From assembly GCA_017561285.1 (NCBI GenBank), contig JAFZDG010000186.1, positions 1-6,121 of the forward strand: a stretch of DNA of 6,121 nt, written 5' to 3'. Shown here one piece after another: positions 1-4,879 of this stretch. The stretch is from Bacteroidaceae bacterium (lineage in GTDB: Bacteria; Bacteroidota; Bacteroidia; Bacteroidales; Barnesiellaceae_A). The stretch's first letter is position 1. The number at the start of each line of letters is the position of its first letter. Made by a program: the position numbers and the translations under genes. Under the pieces are notes generated by a model that worked only from the letters and a program-made list of their open reading frames with translations, had not been told where the DNA came from and ran no database searches.

Positions 1-369
1 CTCCCCACCGACGACTCGGGCAACGGTGGCGGATACATATTCGATTGTCGTGCCACACACAATCCCGGCAAGTATGACGAGTACAAGCAACTCACCGGCT
101 TGGATGCACCGGTAAAAGATTTTCTTAAAAAAGATGGTGAGATACTGACGTTTCTCGACCATGCCTACGCTCTGGTAGATAGCTCGGTCGAGCGATACCT
201 TGAACGTGGATTTACCAACTTGCAAGTATCGTTTGGCTGTACCGGCGGTCAACATCGCTCGGTATATTCGGCTCAAGCTATGGCCGAACATCTACACAAC
301 AAATACAACGTCGAGGTGCTGTTGATACACCGCGAGCGCCATATTACACAACTATACTCAGCCCGATAA
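1..369 (+). CDS. RapZ C-terminal-domain protein, 3' end (partial; probably fused to a sugar kinase upstream)
   Basis: The reading frame is open from base 1, so the gene starts upstream; 122 residues are visible, ending in TAA at 367-369. The translation matches the C-terminal domain of RapZ (YvcJ family): an FDCRATHNPG segment near residues 14-23, an LTGLDAPVKDFL segment at about 31-42, and the hallmark GCTGGQHRSV at 79-88. In E. coli RapZ this domain binds glucosamine-6-phosphate and delivers the small RNA GlmZ to RNase E. In Bacteroidetes the domain is, to my knowledge, often fused to an aminoglycoside-phosphotransferase-like (AmgK-type) kinase instead of the usual P-loop ATPase. The nucleotidyltransferase 1 bp downstream supports that arrangement, but the N-terminal half lies outside the window, so the kinase is inferred. 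It may instead be an ordinary full-length RapZ. The domain call is firm; the full architecture is uncertain. Confidence 0.88.
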   Translation, partial: LPTDDSGNGGGYIFDCRATHNPGKYDEYKQLTGLDAPVKDFLKKDGEILTFLDHAYALVDSSVERYLERGFTNLQVSFGCTGGQHRSVYSAQAMAEHLHNKYNVEVLLIHRERHITQLYSAR

Positions 370-370
370 A

Positions 371-1093
371 ATGAAAGCGATGATATTTGCAGCCGGATTG
401 GGCACTCGGTTGCGTCCCCTCACCGACACGATGCCCAAAGCACTTGTTCCCGTAAATGGCCAACCTTTGCTGCACCATTTGCTCACCAAGCTACAACACG
501 CCGGTTGCACACACGCCGTAGTGAACGTACATCACCACGCCTCGCAAATCATTGAGTACGTTAAGCAACACGACTATGGTATGAAAATAGAGATATCGGA
601 TGAGCGCGATATGCTACTCGATACGGGCGGCGGACTACGCAAGGCTGCCTCGCTACTCGATGGCAATGAGCCGATATTGGTGCATAATGTAGATATATTG
701 TCGAACCTCGATTTCGACCTGTTGCTCCAACAACACCAACCCGACCGCCTGGCCACCGTTGTCGTAAGCAAGCGCGATACGAGTCGCTATCTGCTATTCG
801 ACAGCGATATGCGTATGCAAGGATGGACTAATATTCATAGCGGCGAGGTAAAACCACAGGACTTAGACACAACCACCCTGCAACGAGCCGCCTTTGCCGG
901 TATTCACGTTGTATCGCCGCGCATATTTGCCCCGATGGACACTATGCCCGACAAATTTTCTATCATAGACTTCTACCTGCAAGCCATGAACAATCACCGC
1001 ATCATAGGCTACATACCACCCGGCTTTGCTATGCTCGATGTGGGTAAAGTAGATAGTCTTGCCCCGGCCGAGGAGTTTGTAAAGCGTCTATAA
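371..1093 (+). CDS. MurU-like sugar-1-phosphate nucleotidyltransferase
   Basis: This 240-residue cytoplasmic enzyme of the NTP_transferase family couples a sugar-1-phosphate to a nucleotide, releasing pyrophosphate. Residues 9-23 carry the signature G-x-G-T-R-L-R-P-L-T with the downstream P-K (K23) that contacts the triphosphate. LDTGGG at 83-88 is the base/sugar-binding loop typical of MurU and related proteins. The metal-binding Asp is probably D108, in HNVD where most relatives have NGD. FAGIHVVSP at 175-183 and MLDVGK at 221-226 (second metal Asp probably D223) complete the fold. Length is close to MurU (about 225 residues), without the hexapeptide-repeat acyltransferase tail of GlmU. The ATG lies 1 bp after the preceding stop, so the two genes are almost certainly co-transcribed and translationally coupled. 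By analogy with AmgK-MurU the product could be UDP-MurNAc or another UDP/GDP sugar; the substrate cannot be read from the sequence. Confidence 0.9.
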   Translation: MKAMIFAAGLGTRLRPLTDTMPKALVPVNGQPLLHHLLTKLQHAGCTHAVVNVHHHASQIIEYVKQHDYGMKIEISDERDMLLDTGGGLRKAASLLDGNEPILVHNVDILSNLDFDLLLQQHQPDRLATVVVSKRDTSRYLLFDSDMRMQGWTNIHSGEVKPQDLDTTTLQRAAFAGIHVVSPRIFAPMDTMPDKFSIIDFYLQAMNNHRIIGYIPPGFAMLDVGKVDSLAPAEEFVKRL

Positions 1094-1106
1094 GAGTCGC
1101 TTCTAC

Positions 1107-1652
1107 TCACCTTTGCAAGCGAGGTAATATTTCATTTTCAAATATATCGCGACTCACAATGCGATAATGGGGATGATACAGTTCGTTGTATCGTTCGCTG
1201 TGATGTACTACATACTTACCTTGCGCCAACATATCGGCAATAGCAGCCGAGTCGGTCGCAAAATCGACAATCAAGGGCGACATACGTGATATACGAGAGG
1301 CATTCTCAGTAACCACCTCTCGCACCACTTGTACAGTTCGGTTCCACTCGGCCACCCATCGCTCATCTACCACCGGCGTCTGCTGCGGGGCACTCCGGTA
1401 GAAAGCATCGGCCAGCTCATCGACCGATAAGAGGCTATCGGCCACTGCCGACAAACTGACACGATAGTAGTTACCACGCCAGCCGCAGGGTTCGTAGTAG
1501 CAAGTATCATCACACACCGCACTGTTGAGCTCCTGCTCGATATATTTGCGCGCCATATCACGACCGGCTATGGCATGCGCAGGACCAAAGTAGTCTTGAA
1601 AACAACTTTTGTAAACATCTTGCAACGAAGTATCGGGATACTTGCGCAACAT
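1107..1652 (-). CDS. Conserved Bacteroidales protein of unknown function
   Basis: This 181-residue protein has no function I can assign. It resembles a family I have seen in Bacteroidales genomes, with a YKSCFQDYFGPAHAI block near residues 14-28, a CYYEPCGWRGNYYRVSLSAV block at 51-70, and a His/Tyr-rich HHSERYNELYHPHYRIV block at 150-166. The recurring His residues (H26, H150, H151, H160, H162) could form a metal or catalytic site, but that is a guess. No signal peptide or membrane helix is visible from the chosen ATG. The start is doubtful: the frame stays open for nine more codons, back to the TGA that ends the upstream gene, and reads LTTLRALSA, which looks like part of the same helix. It is the last gene of the three-gene operon and ends 13 bp from the convergent nucleotidyltransferase. 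Coding is supported by conserved-looking blocks and composition; function is unknown. Confidence 0.8.
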   Translation of the reverse strand: MLRKYPDTSLQDVYKSCFQDYFGPAHAIAGRDMARKYIEQELNSAVCDDTCYYEPCGWRGNYYRVSLSAVADSLLSVDELADAFYRSAPQQTPVVDERWVAEWNRTVQVVREVVTENASRISRMSPLIVDFATDSAAIADMLAQGKYVVHHSERYNELYHPHYRIVSRDIFENEILPRLQR

Positions 1653-1679
1653 TGCAGAGAGCGCACGAAGCGTTGTCAG

Positions 1680-2666
1680 TCAGTCGATATCTACCAACTC
1701 ATACTCTTTAGAACCGAGTCCGATTTTCTCGGCATAATCGACTATGTGTGTGCCATGACGACTCTTGATGCGTTCGAGTAGAGGTTGGTTGTCGTTGCCC
1801 TCGGTAGGCTTTACGGCAAAAACAAGGTCGAGACAGGCTTGATCAAGCGCCACAGGATCGGTCGAAGCCAAGATACCTATATCCTTAAGCAGAGGAGCAT
1901 CGGGGTGTGCATCGCAATCGCAATCGACCGACAAGTTGTTCATTACATTGATATACAATATCTTCTCGCCATTGTCAAAATATTCGTGTACCGACTGGGC
2001 TGCTGCAGCCATCGACTCGAGAAAACCTATTTGGTCGCCCACGTGATTCCAGAACTCGGCTAAATCCTCGGTATAACCCGCACTGTGTATATAGGCCTTA
2101 CCGGCACTTGATGCAACACCAATAGATTGGTTCTTAAGTACGCCACCAAAACCGCCCATAGCATGGCCCTTGAAATGCGCAAGGTTGATCATAAAGTCGT
2201 AGTTTTGCAGATTCTTGCCCACGCGATTGTACTTGATGTGAGTAGTATCTTGCACCGGTATGATCATATCGCCATCGGCATCCATAATATCAACATGTGC
2301 AATATCGAAGAAACCATGCTCACGAGCCGCCTCCAAGTGCGCCTCGGTCGTGTTGCGACGACCTTTGTATGCTGTATTACACTCTACGATTGTTCCGTTA
2401 ACCTTCTGTACGAGATTCTTTATCAAAGAGGGTTGCAAGAAGTTCTTACCACCCGGCTCACCGGTGCTTATCTTTACAGCTACACGACCTGTAGCCTCAC
2501 GACCAATGGCTTCGTACACTCGCACCAATCCTTCGGGCGATATATCGGTAGTCATATACACCGTAGGTTTAGTCTCCTCCGTTACGGTAGCAGTGGCTTG
2601 TTTGTTACTACACGATACACACAATATAGCGGCACAAATAAGGCCTAACCACACTCTCCAGTTCAT
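1680..2666 (-). CDS. DUF362 domain lipoprotein
   Basis: This 328-residue protein has an N-terminal hydrophobic signal (about residues 3-18) ending in a lipobox-like CVSC with C19 as the lipidated Cys; Cys at -3 is unusual, since Leu is typical. It is therefore probably a membrane-anchored envelope protein facing the periplasm or cell surface. The body is a DUF362 domain, recognisable from the block around residues 163-198 (HFKGHAMGGFGGVLKNQSIG, then VASSAGKAYIHSAG) and from SVDCDCDAHPDAP followed by DIGILASTDPVALDQA near residues 248-276. DUF362 proteins are often annotated as Fe-S proteins. The clustered Cys/Asp motif (C250, C252) could bind metal, but no classical ferredoxin CxxCxxC cluster is present. 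The biochemical role of the family is not established. The gene starts 17 bp after the dehydrogenase stop, so the two are co-transcribed. Its TGA is in frame with the next gene. Confidence 0.9.
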   Translation of the reverse strand: MNWRVWLGLICAAILCVSCSNKQATATVTEETKPTVYMTTDISPEGLVRVYEAIGREATGRVAVKISTGEPGGKNFLQPSLIKNLVQKVNGTIVECNTAYKGRRNTTEAHLEAAREHGFFDIAHVDIMDADGDMIIPVQDTTHIKYNRVGKNLQNYDFMINLAHFKGHAMGGFGGVLKNQSIGVASSAGKAYIHSAGYTEDLAEFWNHVGDQIGFLESMAAAAQSVHEYFDNGEKILYINVMNNLSVDCDCDAHPDAPLLKDIGILASTDPVALDQACLDLVFAVKPTEGNDNQPLLERIKSRHGTHIVDYAEKIGLGSKEYELVDID

Positions 2667-2678
2667 TGTTTTACAATG
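2664..2678. repeat. Small inverted repeat holding the DUF362 start codon
   Basis: CATTGT (2664-2669) and ACAATG (2673-2678) are perfect complements around TTT. The DUF362 ATG (2666-2664 on the minus strand) forms the edge of the stem, in the 17-bp gap after the dehydrogenase stop. In mRNA this could partly sequester the start and tie its translation to the ribosome finishing the upstream gene. A 6-bp stem is weak evidence. Confidence 0.35.
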
Positions 2679-2683
2679 CTTTA

Positions 2684-3646
2684 TCAGTTAACTTTATTGA
2701 TAACATTACCGGCCAAGAAAGCCTCGATATTTTGCAACATAATATTCATCAATCGCACACGCGCTTCGTAAGTTGCCCACGCAATATGAGGCGTAAAGAA
2801 AGCATTGCGGGCAGCCAACAACGGGTTGTCCGACAAGGCCGGCTCTGCTGCCAACACATCAAAGCCGGCAGCACGCAACTTGCCATTGTTCAACGCATCG
2901 GCCACAGCTCTCTCATCAATAAGCGGACCACGACCGGTGTTGATGAGGATGGCCCCTTGCTTCATGCGCTCAATAGTATCGGCGTTGATAATATGCTGAG
3001 TATCGGGAGTGAGCGGGCAGTGTAATGTCACAACATCACTCTCGGCAAGCAACTCATTGAGTGTAACAGGTGTGATATACGAGGGCAACTCATCGGCACG
3101 TTTTGATGTCTTGGCAACAACACGCATACCAAAAGCATCGGCAATCTTGGCCACTCGGCGACCAATATTACCCAATCCGATTATACCCAATGTCTTACCG
3201 GCCAATTCATTTTGAGGAGAGAGCATATAGCTAAAGTCGGCACAACTGCTCCACTCTCCACGACGCACGCTATCGGTGTGCATCTGTACAGCATTCACAA
3301 TATTAAGCAGATGAGCAAATACCATTTGTGCTACCGAATCGGTGCTATAAGCAGGAATATTGGTCACTACAATACCTCGAGCCGCAGCAGCGGCAGTATC
3401 TACAACATTGTATCCGGTAGCCAACACGCCAATATAACGCAAACGAGGCAACTGAGCCATCTCGGCCTCACGAATGACAACCTTGTTGGTGAGTACTAAA
3501 TCGGCCTCTTTACATCGCTCTACCACATCACTTGCAGCAGTGCGATCGTAGATTGTACAATTGCCAAGAGCCTTGAGTGCATCCCATGACAAATCGCCGG
3601 GATTAAGCGTATATCCATCTAGAACTACAATATTTTTCGTTTCCAT
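2684..3646 (-). CDS. D-2-hydroxyacid dehydrogenase (glycerate dehydrogenase / hydroxypyruvate reductase type)
   Basis: This 320-residue cytoplasmic NAD(P)-dependent oxidoreductase should interconvert a 2-keto acid and a D-2-hydroxy acid. The N-terminal VLDGYTLNPGDLSW is characteristic of Bacteroidetes enzymes annotated as glycerate dehydrogenase. The Rossmann nucleotide-binding motif GLGNIG lies at residues 157-162. The catalytic triad is visible as R239 (NTGRG), E268 (AAEP) and H287 (FTPHIAW). The end of the second Rossmann strand reads VVAKTSKR (176-183), with no acidic residue and with K182 and R183, which suggests NADP(H) rather than NAD(H). There is no C-terminal ACT domain, and the length fits simple hydroxyacid dehydrogenases. 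SerA-type phosphoglycerate dehydrogenase is possible but less likely from the N-terminal sequence. It is first in a three-gene operon, preceded by the intergenic region carrying two candidate promoters. The exact substrate is not determined. Confidence 0.93.
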   Translation of the reverse strand: METKNIVVLDGYTLNPGDLSWDALKALGNCTIYDRTAASDVVERCKEADLVLTNKVVIREAEMAQLPRLRYIGVLATGYNVVDTAAAAARGIVVTNIPAYSTDSVAQMVFAHLLNIVNAVQMHTDSVRRGEWSSCADFSYMLSPQNELAGKTLGIIGLGNIGRRVAKIADAFGMRVVAKTSKRADELPSYITPVTLNELLAESDVVTLHCPLTPDTQHIINADTIERMKQGAILINTGRGPLIDERAVADALNNGKLRAAGFDVLAAEPALSDNPLLAARNAFFTPHIAWATYEARVRLMNIMLQNIEAFLAGNVINKVN

Positions 3647-3656
3647 GATTAATCAT
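3645..3656. repeat. 12-bp perfect palindrome at the dehydrogenase start codon
   Basis: ATGATTAATCAT reads the same on both strands and overlaps the first two bases of the dehydrogenase ATG (codon at 3644-3646). It creates a second, out-of-frame ATG 10 nt upstream on the minus strand. It could be a protein-binding site or a chance AT-rich palindrome. Confidence 0.4.
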
Positions 3657-3672
3657 ATTTTTAAGGTTTCAC

Positions 3673-3708
3673 AAAAAAGTTTTATACCGAACACAATCGG
3701 TCTTCGGT
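3673..3708 (-). promoter_or_regulatory. Leader hairpin followed by a U-run, possible attenuator
   Basis: On the minus strand, ACCGAA (3708-3703) pairs with TTCGGT (3691-3686) around an 11-nt loop. A run of six T residues (3678-3673) follows about 7 nt later. A second ACCGA copy (3701-3697) within the loop can pair with the same TCGGT (3690-3686), so the two hairpins are mutually exclusive. The element lies between the proximal candidate promoter and the dehydrogenase ATG, where an attenuator or a 5' stabilising structure would sit. The stem is short (5-6 bp), so it may not terminate on its own. Confidence 0.35.
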
Positions 3709-3716
3709 GTTTTTCG

Positions 3717-3750
3717 CAAATATAGTGAAAGGTGAGAGAAGAAAAGCAAG
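3717..3750 (-). promoter_or_regulatory. Candidate proximal promoter of the dehydrogenase operon
   Basis: Read on the minus strand, TATATTTG (3724-3717) matches the Bacteroidetes -7 consensus TAnnTTTG. A -33-like TTG lies at 3749-3747 with a 22-nt spacer, slightly longer than the usual 19-21 nt. Transcription would begin near 3711, giving a leader of about 65 nt. The -33 element lies inside the inverted repeat at 3738-3769, so a protein bound there could block it. Confidence 0.5.
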
Positions 3751-3769
3751 TTTACTTGAACTTTTCTTC
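3738..3769. repeat. Imperfect palindrome overlapping the proximal promoter -33 region
   Basis: GAAGAAAAG (3738-3746) is perfectly complementary to CTTTTCTTC (3761-3769). Inside it, CAAG (3747-3750) pairs with CTTG (3755-3758) around a TTTA loop, leaving AA (3759-3760) bulged, for 13 paired positions in all. It is not followed by a clean U-run in either direction, so an operator is more likely than a terminator. Confidence 0.5.
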
Positions 3770-3790
3770 CGAACCGTATCCTATATTCTA

Positions 3791-3821
3791 CAAAGATAGT
3801 GAAAGTAATGCATTAAACGAA
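3791..3821 (-). promoter_or_regulatory. Candidate distal promoter of the dehydrogenase operon
   Basis: On the minus strand, TATCTTTG (3798-3791) matches TAnnTTTG exactly. TTCG (3821-3818) stands 19 nt upstream, a 3-of-4 match to the -33 TTTG. The core and its flank repeat the proximal promoter sequence, so this may be a second tandem start or a duplicated copy. Confidence 0.42.
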
Positions 3822-3902
3822 ATTATACCATACATAAACCCTCATTACTCGACAAAATAAATTTAATTGAATATATAATAATAAAAAAACGAATAAAATT
3901 AC

Positions 3903-3910
3903 TATCTTTG
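3903..3910 (+). promoter_or_regulatory. Candidate TIR gene promoter (-7 element)
   Basis: TATCTTTG matches the Bacteroidetes -7 consensus TAnnTTTG and lies in an 11-bp ACTATCTTTGT that is an exact inverted copy of 3790-3800. No convincing -33 TTTG lies 19-21 nt upstream; instead a long A/T tract (about 3835-3900) precedes it, which may act like an UP element. Transcription would start near 3915, leaving a leader of about 70 nt. Confidence 0.5.
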
Positions 3911-3986
3911 TTACACATATACATTTTTTAGCACATAAAAGCGAATAATGTAACAGCTACAACACATAAACCCAACAGATTGCATA

Positions 3987-4838
3987 ATGAAAACATACGA
4001 TGTATTTATAAGTTACTCCAGCCAACAAAAAAATGTGGCCGATGCAATATGCCATGTTTTGGAAGAAAACAATATAAAATGTTGGATAGCACCTCGTGAT
4101 ATACCGGTTGGAGAGAAATATGCGGCCGTTATTACACGCGCTATTAAGGAGTGTAAAATTACGGTTTTGGTATTCTCTGAGTTTTCAGCAGTATCGCCAT
4201 GGGTAGAAAGCGAAATAAATATTGCTTTCAGCAATCATAAGCCTATCATACCTTACAAAGTCGATCACACCAAACTCAGCGATTATGACGAATTCTATCT
4301 TATGCTCAATAATCGCCACTGGATAGAATCTATACCCGATTTCCGCACCCGATTCAACGAGTTGGTAAACACAATTGCCAATATGTTGGAGATTGACACA
4401 GTGAAGAATCAGACCGAACCTCGAGTTAAGTACCACCATACCCATCAAGAGGAAGAAATAGAGACACCCCAAGTAACACAAAAACACGGACTGATAAATA
4501 TTATTTGCATAGCCGATTGTTTAATATCGTTGGGCGGTATAATGGTTGCCATCAGTGGAAAAGAAGGAGGATATATAGTTTTCTTATTACTAAGAATAGC
4601 CAGCGTGGCCCCTCTTATAGCCAATAGCCTTCGTGGAGCAATTGTTATGATGATTGTTGGTTTGATATATTCGATATATGTAGGAGTAGAATTTAGTTCA
4701 AGCTCTGGTTCCTTTATGTGCTTCATACAAGTAGTAACCGCTATAGTATATGCACTGCTACTATCACTACGCAAGAATGGTGTGAGTGCATGGAAGTCGA
4801 TGTTATCGCAAAACGAATCGAACCAAAACAGGCCATAA
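3987..4838 (+). CDS. TIR-domain protein with four C-terminal transmembrane helices
   Basis: This 283-residue protein has an N-terminal bacterial TIR domain (about residues 1-135): YDVFISYSS (4-12) is the first strand, CWIAPRDIPVG (32-42) the BB loop, and SPWVESE (70-76) the WxxxE region with E76 in the position of the NADase catalytic Glu. A polar linker (about 138-166) leads to four hydrophobic stretches at about 168-189, 195-215, 218-235 and 243-261, with R203 inside the second. The short positive tail suggests both ends face the cytoplasm. Many bacterial TIR domains cleave NAD+ or make signalling nucleotides in anti-phage defence, with membrane-spanning effectors as a parallel strategy. 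Combining both in one protein suggests a membrane-tethered NADase or a membrane-disrupting effector; that is inference. No nucleotide cyclase, STING or other defence gene is adjacent. It has its own promoter and terminator and is more AT-rich than its neighbours, consistent with transfer. Confidence 0.9.
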   Translation: MKTYDVFISYSSQQKNVADAICHVLEENNIKCWIAPRDIPVGEKYAAVITRAIKECKITVLVFSEFSAVSPWVESEINIAFSNHKPIIPYKVDHTKLSDYDEFYLMLNNRHWIESIPDFRTRFNELVNTIANMLEIDTVKNQTEPRVKYHHTHQEEEIETPQVTQKHGLINIICIADCLISLGGIMVAISGKEGGYIVFLLLRIASVAPLIANSLRGAIVMMIVGLIYSIYVGVEFSSSSGSFMCFIQVVTAIVYALLLSLRKNGVSAWKSMLSQNESNQNRP

Positions 4839-4859
4839 TCTTACGATTATGACCTGTTT
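4826..4859. terminator. Bidirectional terminator between TIR gene and lon
   Basis: AAACAGGCCATAATC (4826-4840... less the loop) and GATTATGACCTGTTT (4845-4859) form a 15-position stem with one C/A mismatch (4833/4852) around the loop TTAC (4841-4844). T-rich sequence follows on the plus strand (CTATTGTTTCT, 4860-4870), and a TTTT run begins just beyond the stem on the minus strand. The TIR stop codon (4836-4838) lies inside the left arm. The position between convergent genes fits a shared terminator. Confidence 0.85.
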
Positions 4860-4879
4860 CTATTGTTTCTATATCTTCA

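Larger units (their letters stand above)
3717..3805. repeat. 15-bp direct repeat, two copies 74 bp apart
   Basis: CAAATATAGTGAAAG at 3717-3731 and CAAAGATAGTGAAAG at 3791-3805 agree at 14 of 15 positions. Each copy covers a minus-strand -7 promoter core plus seven further upstream bases that the consensus does not require. Shared sequence beyond the core suggests a regulator site or a local duplication. Confidence 0.6.
3647..3986. other. Divergent AT-rich intergenic region
   Basis: This 340-bp stretch separates the leftward dehydrogenase operon from the rightward TIR gene, and I see no gene in it. It is clearly more AT-rich than the flanking operon, most of all at about 3835-3900. It contains three copies of a Bacteroidetes-type promoter core, a 15-bp direct repeat, an imperfect palindrome at 3738-3769 and a leader hairpin with a U-run, each listed separately. 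A start-stop pair, ATG TAA, sits at 3948-3953 in the presumed TIR leader. Confidence 0.8.

Noticed and set aside
1094..1155. 7-bp inverted repeat GAGTCGC / GCGACTC between the convergent nucleotidyltransferase and small-protein genes
   Set aside because: The arms are separated by 48 bp, one lies inside coding sequence, and no U-run follows, so it does not look like a terminator.
1680..1682. TGA recoding (as in alternative-code bacteria)
   Set aside because: TGA is the natural end of four other genes in this window or at positions that match the family's usual C-terminus, so it functions as a stop here.
2127..2648. Plus-strand open frame (173 codons) opposite DUF362, and a similar overlapping one at 2260-2691
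   Set aside because: Both are antisense to a clearly conserved protein, with low-complexity translations and no recognised motif.
2684..3646. Naming the dehydrogenase serA
   Set aside because: The N-terminal sequence fits glycerate dehydrogenase-type enzymes better, there is no ACT domain, and no serC neighbour is present.
3987..4838. Assignment of the TIR gene to CBASS, TIR-STING or Thoeris
   Set aside because: No cyclase, STING, SAVED or SIR2/SLOG-type partner gene is seen on either side, and the C-terminal half is membrane helices rather than a STING fold.
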